From NCBI RefSeq assembly GCF_014695395.1, contig NZ_JACJOF010000027.1:620001-684000 (forward strand): DNA of 64,000 nucleotides, written 5' to 3'. Both the position numbers and the translations under genes were made by a program. This DNA comes from Nodosilinea sp. FACHB-131 (GTDB taxonomy: Bacteria > Cyanobacteriota > Cyanobacteriia > Phormidesmidales > Phormidesmidaceae). The notes under the pieces are model-generated. The model was not told where the DNA came from. It ran no database searches and worked only from the letters and a program-made list of their open reading frames with translations. Numbering within the stretch: the stretch's first letter is position 1; each line of letters begins with the position of its first letter. This document shows positions 31,502 through 41,156 of this stretch, one piece after another.

Positions 31502-33571
31502 ATGAGTCCAAAAGTTCTTCCTGGCCAAAGCTACCCCCTGGGGGCCACCGTCTACGCTGTGGGGGTAAATTTTTGCCTTTACTCCAAACACGCTACCGGC
31601 ATAGACCTGCTGCTGTTTGAGGCCGATGACCTCACTGAGCCCAGCCGAGTGATCGCCTTCGATCCGCTGTGGAACCGCACGTTTTACTACTGGCACCTGT
31701 TTGTGCCGGGGCTAAAAAGCGGGCAGGTCTACGCCTACCGCGTCCATGGCCCCTTTGACCCGGCCCGTGGCCACCGCTTTGATGCCACTAAGGTACTGCT
31801 CGACCCCTACGCCCGCGCCATTGTCGGTGACGACATCTACGATCGCAGCCGCGCCATCGGCCCCGGCGACAACTGTGCCACCGCCATCAAGGGGGTAGTG
31901 GTTGACACCCGCAACTACGACTGGCAGGGCGATCGCCCCCTGCACATTCCCTACTCCAGCAGCGTTATCTACGAAATGCACGTGGGTGGCTTTACCCGCC
32001 ACTCCTCATCGGGACTGCCCGAGGAGCAGCGGGGCACCTACGCGGGGCTAATTGAAAAAATCCCCTACCTACAAGCGCTGGGCATTACGGCGGTGGAACT
32101 GCTGCCCATTCACCAGTTCGACTCCCAGGATGCGATGCCTGGGCGAGAAAACTACTGGGGCTATAGCACCCTGGGCTTTTTTGCTCCCCACCGCGCCTAC
32201 AGCTCCCGCAAAGATCCCCTGGGGCCGGTGAACGAGTTTCGCGACATGGTCAAGGCTCTGCACCGAGCCGGTATTGAAGTCATTCTCGACGTGGTGTTCA
32301 ACCATTCTGCCGAGGGCAACCATGAAGGCCCCACCCTGAGCTTTAAGGGCATCGACAACGAAACCTATTACATGCTCGAAGACAACCCAATCTACTACTC
32401 CAACTACAGCGGTTGCGGCAATACTCTGTCGCCCAACCACGCTGTCGTGGGGCGCATGATTCTCGACAGTCTGCGCTATTGGGTGTCGGAGATGCACGTG
32501 GATGGCTTTCGCTTTGACCTGGCTTCGGTGATGTCGCGCGACATGGCGGGCAACCCCCTGGAAGACCCGCCGATTCTGTGGAATATTGAGTCGGAGCCGA
32601 TTTTGGCGGGCACCAAGATCATTGCTGAGGCCTGGGATGCGGCGGGGCTATACCAGGTGGGCAGCTTTATTGGCGATCGCTTTGCCGAATGGAATGGCCC
32701 CTACCGCGACCACGTGCGCCAGTTTATCAAAGGTGACGAGGGCGTGGTGCCCGACCTGGCCGCCCGCCTGTTGGGCAGCCCTGACATCTACCAAAAGCCT
32801 AACCGCGAGCCCAACCGCAGCATTCACTTTGTCACCTGCCATGATGGCTTTACCCTCAACGACCTGGTCTCGTATAACCAAAAGTACAACGAGGCCAACG
32901 GCGAGCATAACCGCGACGGCACCGACGCCAACTACAGCTGGAACTGCGGCGTAGAAGGCCTCTCGGCCCCACCCGAGGTCGAGCAGCTGCGCCAGCGGCA
33001 GATTAAAAACTTTCTCACCCTGCTGTTTATGTCCCAGGGCACTCCCATGCTGCTGATGGGCGACGAGGTGCGCCGCACCCAGCGGGGCAATAACAACGCC
33101 TATTGCCAAGACAACGACCTGAGCTGGTTTAACTGGGATGCCGTGGAGAAGGAACAGCCGTTGCTGCGCTTTACCCAGGGGTTGATCCACTTCATTCAAA
33201 ACCTGAAGGTGTTTCAGCTCCAGCACCTGCTGCGGGTGACCACCACCTGGCACTACGAACCCCACATTGTCTGGCACGGCACCGCTCTCAACCAGCCCGA
33301 CTGGTCGGAGCACTCTCGCACCCTGGCCTTTACCCTGCGCTACCCCGACGCCAAGGAGCAAATTCACGTCATGCTCAACGCCTACTGGGAGGCGCTGATG
33401 TTTAACCTGCCGGGGCTGGGTCCCCACGATCGCTGGCATCGCATTGTCGATACTGCTGTGCCGCCCCCCCGCGACTTTTGCTACCCGGAGGAAGCCCCAG
33501 TGTTTGAAAGCGACCTCTACCCGATGGGGCCGCGATCGACTGTAGTGCTGATGAGCCAGCCGCAGGGTTAG
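31502..33571 (+). CDS. glgX: Glycogen debranching enzyme (isoamylase type)
   Basis: The 689-residue GH13 enzyme cleaves alpha-1,6 branches of glycogen. An N-terminal CBM48 domain (YPLGATVYAVGVNFCLYSKH) is followed by the catalytic barrel with VILDVVFNHSAEGN (region I), VDGFRFDLASVM (nucleophile Asp, region II), IIAEAWDAAGLYQ (acid Glu, region III) and FVTCHDGFTLNDLV (region IV). All catalytic residues are intact and the length is normal for GlgX/TreX. The product feeds night-time glycogen use. It stands alone between the riboswitch operon and recF. Confidence 0.95.
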   Translation: MSPKVLPGQSYPLGATVYAVGVNFCLYSKHATGIDLLLFEADDLTEPSRVIAFDPLWNRTFYYWHLFVPGLKSGQVYAYRVHGPFDPARGHRFDATKVLLDPYARAIVGDDIYDRSRAIGPGDNCATAIKGVVVDTRNYDWQGDRPLHIPYSSSVIYEMHVGGFTRHSSSGLPEEQRGTYAGLIEKIPYLQALGITAVELLPIHQFDSQDAMPGRENYWGYSTLGFFAPHRAYSSRKDPLGPVNEFRDMVKALHRAGIEVILDVVFNHSAEGNHEGPTLSFKGIDNETYYMLEDNPIYYSNYSGCGNTLSPNHAVVGRMILDSLRYWVSEMHVDGFRFDLASVMSRDMAGNPLEDPPILWNIESEPILAGTKIIAEAWDAAGLYQVGSFIGDRFAEWNGPYRDHVRQFIKGDEGVVPDLAARLLGSPDIYQKPNREPNRSIHFVTCHDGFTLNDLVSYNQKYNEANGEHNRDGTDANYSWNCGVEGLSAPPEVEQLRQRQIKNFLTLLFMSQGTPMLLMGDEVRRTQRGNNNAYCQDNDLSWFNWDAVEKEQPLLRFTQGLIHFIQNLKVFQLQHLLRVTTTWHYEPHIVWHGTALNQPDWSEHSRTLAFTLRYPDAKEQIHVMLNAYWEALMFNLPGLGPHDRWHRIVDTAVPPPRDFCYPEEAPVFESDLYPMGPRSTVVLMSQPQG

Positions 33572-33642
33572 CGCCCTGCAGGCCCAGCGCTTAGATTCTC
33601 TACGCCGTCCTGTATCCTAAACAAGTTCAGCCCTGGTGCCCT

Positions 33643-34776
33643 TTGTACCTCACCCATCTATCGCTCAGGCACTTTCGCAACTACGGCGAGCAGCAGATCG
33701 ACTTTGCCGCTCCCAAAACCATTTTGGTGGGGGAAAATGCCCAGGGTAAGTCGAATCTGCTAGAGGCCGTGGAGCTGTTGGCGACGCTCAAGTCGCACCG
33801 AACTAGCCGCGATCGCGATCTGGTGCATCAAGACCAGCCCGTAGCTCAAATCACCGCCTCGGTGCGCAGAGATTTGGGCATAGCCGATCTCTCCCTGGTG
33901 CTGCGCCAGGCGGGGCGGCGCACGGCCGTTCTCAACGGCGAAAAGCTGCGGCGACAGCTCGACTTTCTCGGCGCCCTCAACGCGGTGCAGTTCTCTAGCC
34001 TCGACATTGACCTAGTGCGGGGCGGGCCGGGGGAACGGCGCGACTGGCTCGATACGTTGCTGATTCAGCTAGAGCCGATCTATGCCCACATTCTCAGCCA
34101 GTACAACCAGGTGCTCAAGCAGCGCAACGCCCTGATCAAAAAATCCTTTGGCGATGACGATGGCGAGCCTGCCCCTGCCCTAGACGCCACCGAGTTTGCC
34201 CTGTGGGATGCCCAGCTGGCGGCTCTGGGCACGCGGGTGATTCGGCGGCGGGCCAGGGCGATCGATCGCCTCGCCCCAATCGCCCACCAATGGCACCAGG
34301 CGATCAGCGGCCAGCGCGAAGACCTGCGCATGCATTACCAGCCCAATGTGCCAATGACAGAGGATGATCCGCAGGTGATTCAGGCTAGCTTTTTGGAGAA
34401 GATTAAGCAGCGGGCGATCGCAGAACAGCACCAGCGCACCACTCTGGTTGGCCCCCATCGTGACGATATTGAGTTCACCATCAACGACACCCCCAGCCGC
34501 CAATATGGATCCCAGGGCCAGCAGCGCACCCTGGTGCTGGCGCTCAAGCTGGCAGAACTGCACCTGATTGATGAGGTGGTGGGTGAACCGCCCCTGCTGC
34601 TGCTCGACGACGTGCTGGCCGAGCTAGATCTCAACCGCCAAAATCAGCTTTTGGAAGCGATTCAAGACCGCTTTCAAACCATCATCACCACCACCCACCT
34701 CGGCGCTTTCGGCAGCCAGTGGATGACCTCATCGCAGATTTTGACAGTGAAGGCGGGGCGGATTGAGGATAGCTAA
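33643..34776 (+). CDS. recF: DNA replication and repair protein RecF
   Basis: The 377-residue ABC-type ATPase loads RecA at gaps together with RecO and RecR. Walker A is [10 protein letters not shown] (about residues 29-38), the signature is [14 protein letters not shown] and Walker B is [12 protein letters not shown]. The N-terminus [20 protein letters not shown] fits only with the TTG start at 33643, a rare but common enough start for recF. The length is usual. It lies 71 bases after glgX with no clear terminator between them. Confidence 0.95.
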   Translation: MYLTHLSLRHFRNYGEQQIDFAAPKTILVGENAQGKSNLLEAVELLATLKSHRTSRDRDLVHQDQPVAQITASVRRDLGIADLSLVLRQAGRRTAVLNGEKLRRQLDFLGALNAVQFSSLDIDLVRGGPGERRDWLDTLLIQLEPIYAHILSQYNQVLKQRNALIKKSFGDDDGEPAPALDATEFALWDAQLAALGTRVIRRRARAIDRLAPIAHQWHQAISGQREDLRMHYQPNVPMTEDDPQVIQASFLEKIKQRAIAEQHQRTTLVGPHRDDIEFTINDTPSRQYGSQGQQRTLVLALKLAELHLIDEVVGEPPLLLLDDVLAELDLNRQNQLLEAIQDRFQTIITTTHLGAFGSQWMTSSQILTVKAGRIEDS

Positions 34777-34981
34777 AGGGCTTTGCATTTTCGCTCTGTC
34801 TCAACGACCTTGCCAATTCGTGAGGGAGACCGATAAGTAGAGGTGCGATCGCCCTCACCAGATTCGTCACGCGCTGGGTTAAATACTCGGCTTAAGCGTG
34901 ATGATTGGCTTTGAGGCAGCTGAGGAATCATCATAGTGAGAGAAAGTTTCCCATCCCCAAGCTTGATTAGGTCATCGAAGC

Positions 34982-35278
34982 GTGTTTGAAAGTCAGAAAG
35001 TTTCCCCTACCGCTACTAACGGTCGTGCTGTTCCTCCACGGCATCGCGCGATTCTCAGTCGAGGGAGTTATTTTAGCTTGTTAAGTCTGGGCAGCGCCGG
35101 CAGCATTCTCAGCATCGGCAGCACCGGCAGCATTCTTAGCATCGGCAGTGCGGGTAGTATCTTGAGCATTGGCAGTGTAGGCAGCATTTTGAGCGTTGGC
35201 AGCGCCGGTAGCGTGCTGTCGGTATTGAGTATGGACAGCATTCTTAGCGTCTTGCAGTTTTGGGCCGTTCGTCAATAA
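34982..35278 (+). CDS. Small Gly-Ser-Ile repeat protein
   Basis: From GTG 34982, 98 residues are encoded. After about 27 residues (SRGSYFSLLSLGS) the protein consists of near-perfect GS(A/T/V)GSILSIGS units, about five in tandem, ending VLSMDSILSVLQFWAV. At the DNA level the units (GGCAGCATTCTCAGCATC) are also tandem repeats but use varied codons, which points to selection on the protein. A regular Gly-Ser-x-hydrophobic pattern fits a beta-solenoid or a structural/antifreeze-like surface. I recall similar short proteins in other cyanobacteria without a function. Start and expression are unproven. Confidence 0.6.
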   Translation: MFESQKVSPTATNGRAVPPRHRAILSRGSYFSLLSLGSAGSILSIGSTGSILSIGSAGSILSIGSVGSILSVGSAGSVLSVLSMDSILSVLQFWAVRQ

Positions 35279-35458
35279 AATTCTGGCTGTGGCTTAGTTT
35301 GGGAAGCGGAAGTCGAGGCACTACTCAAAACGGTTGTAATACCCATCCTAAGGAGCGGTTAAAAGTAGAGGATTTTACAGCTGAAGAAAGAGGTTGAGGC
35401 CGATTCAGGTGCTTTAAGGTCTATGCAAGAACTACCGCATGACCAAGGAGACAATCCC

Positions 35459-35701
35459 ATGCCTTATGAAAATGTAGAAGCGTTGCCCCAAGATACTCAG
35501 TCGCTGCCCCAAGAAGCTAAGCAGATCTTTATGGCAGCTTTTAATGCTGCGACAAGTGATGGTTTTAGCGAAGATGGTGCCCGCGATGTGGCCTGGAGCT
35601 CGGTGAAAAACACCTTTGCCCAAGACAGCAATGGCGAGTGGTACTTCAGAGCTGAAGACCGCGATGCCCGAAGCAGCACAGGTACAATGCCCGGTAACTA
35701 A
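35459..35701 (+). CDS. ChaB-like small protein
   Basis: The 80-residue product starts MPYENVEALPQD and continues with LPQEAKQIFMAAFNAAT and ARDVAWSSVKNTFAQDSNGE, matching the ChaB family (LPxxAQxIYxxAFN and VAWxxVK). ChaB in E. coli is linked to the ChaA cation antiporter, but the biochemical role of the family is not established; related baculovirus proteins bind DNA. AAGGAG (35444-35449) sits 9 bases before ATG 35459, which favours it over the upstream ATG at 35423. No cation antiporter is next to it. Confidence 0.75.
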   Translation: MPYENVEALPQDTQSLPQEAKQIFMAAFNAATSDGFSEDGARDVAWSSVKNTFAQDSNGEWYFRAEDRDARSSTGTMPGN

Positions 35702-36034
35702 GCTTGTTTGAGAGTTGGCGCTATGCACGAATTGTGACATAGGTGCCGCTCAAGCCGGTTTCTAGCCGGACTTGTTAGATATAAGGTGGGTATTGTTTTG
35801 GCTAAACTTAAAGTCGAAACAATGCCCATTTTTCGTAGAAAACGAAGAACAAAGATACGTCCATTAAGATCGAATCTTGACAGTTTGAGCTGTCCTAACG
35901 CACGCTTCACCTGTTATAGCTACTATTAAATTTATATTTGTTTACTTCTAAGCTGAAAAGAGTCTAATTCTTAAAGATATACTCTGCTGATTTGAATGCG
36001 CTAGATAGGGTTTACACACAATAGCTTGACAATT
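35702..36034. other. AT-rich intergenic region
   Basis: The spacer lies between the convergent ends of the ChaB-like gene and xdhC. A short hairpin (CAAG-CCGG/CCGG-CTTG) near 35749-35772 may end the ChaB transcript, and TTGACAA/TTGTC near 36025-36042 may end the leftward one. A 70-codon minus-strand frame (35698-35910) has no family features. Confidence 0.4.
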
Positions 36035-37018
36035 TTAGTTGTCCAACCGGCTTCGGCGGAGCCGTTCGGAAAGCGATCGCCCCGTGCCTCCCCGCTGCAC
36101 CAAAATCAACTCGGCGCTGATGCTAACCGCGATCTCTTCTGGGGTGAGTGCCCCAATATCTAGCCCAATGGGGCCATAGATATTAGCTAACTTTTCTCTT
36201 GCTATACCCATCTGCTCGATCGCCCCATAGACTTGACGCACCCGCTTTTCGCTGCCGATCATGCCGATATAGCGACAGGGAATGGGACGCTGCAGCAATT
36301 GCTGCAGAGCGTCGAGATCGTAGGTGTAGCCGCGCGTGACGAGGGCAGTGTAGAGGTTTTGGTGGGGGTTGAGGGCGGCGATCGCACCCTCAACCCCGCC
36401 CGTCAAAATTTGACTTGCCTGGGGATAGTGCTCAGCGTTGGCCCAATCGGGGCGATCGTCCTGCACAATTATTTGAAAGCCGATTAGATCAGCGACTTTA
36501 GCGAGTTGAATGCCAACATGACCTGCTCCGACAATCAGCAGTGTGGGCGGTGGTTCGAGGGTTTGTACGAAGGCGATCGCTGCATCTACTGAAACAAATT
36601 TGTCGGCCAGGTACGGATCGTGAGCTCCGTCTAAGGGCGTTACCAGCGTTACCGACTGTCCCTGATGGAGCTGATGCAAAATCGTTTGAACAAGGGATTT
36701 TGCGGCTTCCCCCTGCCATCGCTCAAGCCACACCCGCATGTGGCCCCCACAAATTCCTTGAGTTTGTCGTTGGGGAGCGCCAGAGAGGTCAATGTCTACA
36801 AACTGCTTTTGGCCGGTTTGCAGCACCTCTTTGGCTTGGCGAATCACTTTGGCTTCTCCGGCACCACCACCAATGGTGTTAAAGGCCTGACCCGTAGCAT
36901 CAACGATCAACTTGGCTCCCACTTCGCGGGGCACGGAACCCTTGACGGTAGTAACGGTGGCAAGAACCGCCGGGCCATAGATGAGAGCCTGCGCCAGTTG
37001 TTGAAAGCAGTTCACCAT
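36035..37018 (-). CDS. xdhC: XdhC/CoxI family protein
   Basis: The 327-residue protein belongs to the XdhC family, which inserts the sulfurated molybdenum cofactor into xanthine dehydrogenase. The N-terminal part has ATVTTVKGSVPREVGAKLIV, TIGGGAGEAKVIRQA and CGGHMRVWLE. The C-terminal Rossmann domain has LLIVGAGHVGIQLAKVADL and ALVTRGYTYDLDALQ with RYIGMIGSEKR, and a closing GPIGLDIGALTPEEIAVSI. All usual motifs are present. It is downstream of xdhB on the same strand with an 83-base gap, consistent with an xdhA-xdhB-xdhC unit. Confidence 0.92.
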   Translation of the reverse strand: MVNCFQQLAQALIYGPAVLATVTTVKGSVPREVGAKLIVDATGQAFNTIGGGAGEAKVIRQAKEVLQTGQKQFVDIDLSGAPQRQTQGICGGHMRVWLERWQGEAAKSLVQTILHQLHQGQSVTLVTPLDGAHDPYLADKFVSVDAAIAFVQTLEPPPTLLIVGAGHVGIQLAKVADLIGFQIIVQDDRPDWANAEHYPQASQILTGGVEGAIAALNPHQNLYTALVTRGYTYDLDALQQLLQRPIPCRYIGMIGSEKRVRQVYGAIEQMGIAREKLANIYGPIGLDIGALTPEEIAVSISAELILVQRGGTGRSLSERLRRSRLDN

Positions 37019-37101
37019 GAGTTAGACAGATTTTGTATGGCAAGAAACAGAGTGCTGTTTGAACAGGCGATCGCCCCGAAACCCCGTTTCAACTCAGCAG
37101 A

Positions 37102-39432
37102 TTACGACACAACTTCCACAGGTTGCTCCTGCCTCACCGCTGCCTTCACCGCCTCGATCGCCCACAGTGTCGCCTCTGGGGTCGCCGGTAGCGCCAGGGG
37201 CACATAGTCGGCATTGCCAAACGCTGCCACTGCGGCGCGAATCGCCTCTCGCACCGACATGGCAAGCATAAACGGCGGTTCGCCCACGGCCTTGCTGCCG
37301 TAGATCACGCCATCTTGGGCGGCGCGCTCCAGCAGGTGGATGGTGAAGTTTTCTGGGACCTCGCTGATGGTGGGAATTTTGTAGGTGCTGGGGGCAAAGG
37401 TGCGCAGGCGGCCCTCGCCATCCCACACCAGCTCTTCCATGGTGAGCCAGCCCATGCCCTGCACAAAGGCTCCTTCGATCTGACCCCGATCCACCAGTGG
37501 ATTGAGGGATTTGCCCACATCGTGAACAATGTCGACCTGGCGCAGTTTAAAGGTGCCGGTAAAGCCATCGACCTCTACTTCACAGACCGCTGTACCGTAG
37601 GCGAAGTAGTAAAAGGGGCGACCCTTACCCAATTTTGCATCCCAAAAAATGTTGGGAGTGCGGTAAAAGCCGGTAGCGGAGAGGCTAATGCGTTCGCTGT
37701 AGGCCTGCTGCACCACTTCGTCGAAGGCGATGCGGGCGCTGGGGTAGGTGCGGCAGTAGATCCAGTCGTCCTCAAAGACCATATCTTCGGGAGCGTCCAG
37801 ATTCAGCATGCGCACGGCGACGGCGGCGAGGCGATCGCGCAGGGTCTCACAGGCATTCTTTACCGCCTGGCCGTTGAGGTCTGACCCGCTAGAGGCGGCG
37901 GTGGCCGAGGTGTTGGGCACTTTATCGGTGCTGGTGTGCATCATGCGCAGGCGATCGCTCTTCACTCCCAGCGCTTTGGCGGCAACCTGAATCATTTTGG
38001 TGTGCAGCCCCTGGCCCATTTCGGTGCCGCCGTGGTTGAGCTGAATGCTGCCATCGGTGTAGATCAGCACTAGCGCTCCTGCCTGGTTGTACCGCACATT
38101 GTTGAAGGAAATGCCGAACTTGACTGGGGTGATGGCCAGCCCGCGCTTTTTGTAGGGGCTGGTTTCGTTGAAGGCGGCGATCGCCGCCCGCCGCGCCATA
38201 TAATTGGCCCCTTCCTTGGCCTCTTGCCAGATCCGAGCGATGCGATTGTCAACGATGTCTTGGTCGTAGTGGGTGCGGTTGGTGTCGCCCTCGCCGTGGT
38301 AGAAGTTGCGCTCGCGCACTACATCGGGAGGCAGGTTGAGGGTGCGGGCAATGCGATCGATCACTTCCTCAATCACAATCATGCCCTGGGGACCACCAAA
38401 GCCGCGATAGGCGGTATTCGAAACCCGGTTGGTTTTAGCAATGCGCCCTTCGATCACCAGGTTGGGCACGTAGTAGGCGTTATCGACGTGGAGCATCGCC
38501 CGCCCCAATACTGGAGGCGACAGATCCAAGCTCCAGCCGCCGTCCGATACCAGGGTGACGTTCATGGCCGTGATGGTGCCGTCGTCGTTAAAGCCGACTT
38601 CATATTGACCCAGAAAGCCGTGGCGCTTGCCGGTGATCAGCATGTCGTGGTGGCGGCGCAGTCGGCAGCGGGCGGGGCGACCCGTCTTGTAGGTGGCCAG
38701 GGCAGCCGCTGAAGCAAAGGGGTTCGACTGGGATTCTTTGCCGCCAAAGCCGCCGCCCATGCGCAGGCAGGTGCAGACAACGCGGTTTTTGGGCAGGCCG
38801 AGAATGCGGGCAACGATTTCCTGAGTTTCGGTCGGGTGCTGGGTAGAGCTGTAGAGCTGGAGGTTGCCCTCGCCATCGGGAATGGCCCAGCTGACCTGGG
38901 TCTCAAGATAAAAGTGGTCTTGCCCGCCGATCTCAATTTCTCCAGAGAAGGTGTGTTGAGCTTGGGCGATCGCCGCATTGGGGTCACCCCGACGAATGAA
39001 TTGGGGGACGTCGTGGTAGCTGTGGGCGGCGATCGCCTCCTTCACCGTCTTAATCGCCGGCAGTGGCTCGTACTCCACCACAATCTTGGCTGCCCCTTCC
39101 CGGGCGGCGGCTTCATCTTCACCCACGGCCCAGGCCACAACCTGGCCGTAGTAGCTGATTTCGTCAGTTGGCAACAGCACCTCATCGTGGACGATGACGC
39201 CAGTGTTGTTTTCTCCGGGCACGTCAGCGGCGGTGAGCACTGTGACGCAGCCCGCTACCGCCATTGCCGGGGCCACATCTAGCTTGGTGATTCTCGCCCT
39301 CGCGTGGGGTGAGAGCACGGGATAGAGCGATAGCATCCCCGCTGGTTCACGCTGGTCGTCGGTGTAAACGGCGGTGCCGCTGACATGGGCCACGGCGCTT
39401 TCATGACTTTTGTGCTTGCCGACTGGGCTCAT
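37102..39432 (-). CDS. xdhB: Xanthine dehydrogenase, molybdopterin-binding subunit
   Basis: The 776-residue large subunit oxidises hypoxanthine and xanthine to urate at the molybdenum centre. It begins MSPVGKHKSHESAVAHVSGT with the typical GTAVYTDD, and contains CTCLRMGGGFGGKESQSNPF (Mo-pterin loop), AYRGFGGPQGM and LNHGGTEMGQGLHTKMIQVA. The essential base Glu is in SKAVGEPPFMLAMSVREAIR. ATG 39432 is preferred; the frame continues 39 codons upstream without homology. A 263-base spacer holding a possible MITE separates it from xdhA, unusual for an operon where these genes normally abut. Confidence 0.93.
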   Translation of the reverse strand: MSPVGKHKSHESAVAHVSGTAVYTDDQREPAGMLSLYPVLSPHARARITKLDVAPAMAVAGCVTVLTAADVPGENNTGVIVHDEVLLPTDEISYYGQVVAWAVGEDEAAAREGAAKIVVEYEPLPAIKTVKEAIAAHSYHDVPQFIRRGDPNAAIAQAQHTFSGEIEIGGQDHFYLETQVSWAIPDGEGNLQLYSSTQHPTETQEIVARILGLPKNRVVCTCLRMGGGFGGKESQSNPFASAAALATYKTGRPARCRLRRHHDMLITGKRHGFLGQYEVGFNDDGTITAMNVTLVSDGGWSLDLSPPVLGRAMLHVDNAYYVPNLVIEGRIAKTNRVSNTAYRGFGGPQGMIVIEEVIDRIARTLNLPPDVVRERNFYHGEGDTNRTHYDQDIVDNRIARIWQEAKEGANYMARRAAIAAFNETSPYKKRGLAITPVKFGISFNNVRYNQAGALVLIYTDGSIQLNHGGTEMGQGLHTKMIQVAAKALGVKSDRLRMMHTSTDKVPNTSATAASSGSDLNGQAVKNACETLRDRLAAVAVRMLNLDAPEDMVFEDDWIYCRTYPSARIAFDEVVQQAYSERISLSATGFYRTPNIFWDAKLGKGRPFYYFAYGTAVCEVEVDGFTGTFKLRQVDIVHDVGKSLNPLVDRGQIEGAFVQGMGWLTMEELVWDGEGRLRTFAPSTYKIPTISEVPENFTIHLLERAAQDGVIYGSKAVGEPPFMLAMSVREAIRAAVAAFGNADYVPLALPATPEATLWAIEAVKAAVRQEQPVEVVS

Positions 39433-39507
39433 GGAATACCTCGCTGGGGACTTCGGATTGGCGTTTTGGGTTTGTCTTCCTGGGAGTAACAGGGGCAAGT
39501 TTGGGAG

Positions 39508-39618
39508 GTAGGGTAGGCACTGCCCACCACAATCATGGGGCAGAATCACAAAACTGATAAGGCAGCGGGGGATGGACTATCGCTTGCATTGAGGGCGGTG
39601 GGCAGTGCCCACCCTACG
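39508..39618. mobile_element. Candidate MITE between xdhA and xdhB
   Basis: GTAGGGTAGGCACTGCCCAC (39508-39527) and GTGGGCAGTGCCCACCCTAC (39598-39617) are near-perfect 20-base terminal inverted repeats around about 70 bases of non-coding DNA. Each end is itself a small palindrome. Single ends of the same sequence occur at 28490, 30588 and 52568. No target-site duplication is obvious. Confidence 0.6.
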
Positions 39619-39695
39619 AGGATTGAAGGTTTTTGATTGTGGCTTGGCTCCCCTCCCTGGGAGAGGGGTTGGGGGAGAGGGAATCAGGGTCTACG

Positions 39696-41156
39696 CTACG
39701 GAAATTCCACAAAGAATTTCTCGAATAAATTCACTACCAAGCGCTTGCGGTACTCGGCGCTGCCCCGCAGGTCAGTCAACGGTGTAAACGCCTCTTGTAG
39801 GATAGGCTTCACCGCGTGAATAGTTTCAGCCGTCCAAGGCTTACCCAGCAAAAACTCCTCCGCTGCGATCGCCCTGGCCGGAGTCGCCGCCACCCCGCCA
39901 TAGCCCAATCGGGCATGGAGAATCTGATTGCTGCTATCCACATCCACTACAAAAGCCGCCGCCACAATGCTGATGTCATCGGTGCCGCGCTTGCCAATTT
40001 TGTAAGACTGGCTCAGTCGGCGATCGGTGCCAGGAGTAAGGGCTTTGGGAATTTGGACGGAGACAATCACCTCGCCGGGCTGTAGCTCAGTTTGGCGGTA
40101 GCCGATAAAAAAGTTTGCTAGAGGCAGCGTTCTTTCACCCCCAGGGCCAGCTAGCTGCAACATCGCATCCAGCGACAGGAGCACTGGGGGCAGGTCGCCA
40201 ATTGGGGAAGCGGTGCCGATGTTGCCGCCCAGGGTGGCCCGGTTGCGGACTTGGCGAGCGGCAAACCAGTGGATCATTTCATCCAGGCTGGGGAAGATGC
40301 CGTGCAGGGTGGCCTCAATATGGCTGAGGGGCACTGCCGCGCCGATTTCAACGTAGTCCTCGGTTTGGTGGATCTGCTTCAGTTCGGCGATCGCTTCGAG
40401 AGAAATTAGAACGGGATAGTGCTGCCGGTGCCAGCTCATCTCTAGGCCCAGGTCTGTCGCTCCGGCGACTAGGGTGGCAGTGGGGTGCTGCTGCAACAAT
40501 TCCAGCACTTCTGACAGCTGGGTAGGCCGATGGAACTGCTCGCTGTGGCCGTTGTTTTGGGTGGTGTAAGCCAGCGACGAAAGCACAGTAGATGCTGACA
40601 CCAGCTGCTCCATAAAAGTATCCTGGGGTGCCGCTGCGGCTACCATCTGGGCGGCGCGGCGAATGGGGATGTAGCCGGTGCAGCGGCAGAGGTTGCCCTC
40701 CACCGAGAGGTCGTTGGGAGTGCCATCGTAGTAGGCGGCAAACAAGCTCATGATGAAACCTGGGGTGCAGTAGCCGCACTGAGAGCCGCCCGTTTCTACC
40801 ATGGCGGCCTGCACAGGGTGAAGCTGGTCGGCGGTGACGGGCTCTTTAACAAAGGCAACTTTGGGAATTTGGCATTGGGTAATGCCGTCAGCGGTCAAGA
40901 CCTGCCGCCCCGCCACCGCTCCCAGGGGAATCAGGCAGCTATTTACCGCCTGGTAGTGGGGTTGGCCATCGGCCCCTTTGCCGATCAGGGCTACAGTGCA
41001 GGCACCGCAATCGCCGTCGCCGCAGCCCTCTTTGGTGCCGGCTCGCCCGCTCAGGCGCAGATACTCCAGCAACGTCATCGCGGGAGAAACGTCTTTAACA
41101 GAGACAGGCTCTCCATTAACCGTAAAACTGAGTTGAATGTCGAGTTGTTGAATCAC
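39696..41156 (-). CDS. xdhA: Xanthine dehydrogenase, FeS/FAD subunit
   Basis: The 486-residue small subunit carries a plant-type [2Fe-2S] ferredoxin domain (KEGCGDGDCGACTVAL, with a fourth Cys in NSCLIPL). A second [2Fe-2S] domain follows (GSQCGYCTPGFIMS and EGNLCRCTGYIPI), then a FAD-binding domain (TLVAGATDLGLEM, NRATLGGNIGTASPIGDLPP). It passes electrons from the Mo subunit to NAD. This fused FeS+FAD form is typical of bacterial XdhA. It is the promoter-proximal gene of the xdhA-xdhB-xdhC set, so purines can serve as a nitrogen source. The spacer just downstream is rich in small repeats. Confidence 0.93.
   Translation of the reverse strand: MIQQLDIQLSFTVNGEPVSVKDVSPAMTLLEYLRLSGRAGTKEGCGDGDCGACTVALIGKGADGQPHYQAVNSCLIPLGAVAGRQVLTADGITQCQIPKVAFVKEPVTADQLHPVQAAMVETGGSQCGYCTPGFIMSLFAAYYDGTPNDLSVEGNLCRCTGYIPIRRAAQMVAAAAPQDTFMEQLVSASTVLSSLAYTTQNNGHSEQFHRPTQLSEVLELLQQHPTATLVAGATDLGLEMSWHRQHYPVLISLEAIAELKQIHQTEDYVEIGAAVPLSHIEATLHGIFPSLDEMIHWFAARQVRNRATLGGNIGTASPIGDLPPVLLSLDAMLQLAGPGGERTLPLANFFIGYRQTELQPGEVIVSVQIPKALTPGTDRRLSQSYKIGKRGTDDISIVAAAFVVDVDSSNQILHARLGYGGVAATPARAIAAEEFLLGKPWTAETIHAVKPILQEAFTPLTDLRGSAEYRKRLVVNLFEKFFVEFP

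Noticed and set aside
35698-35910. 70-codon minus-strand frame after the ChaB-like gene
   Set aside because: No motif and it overlaps probable transcript ends.
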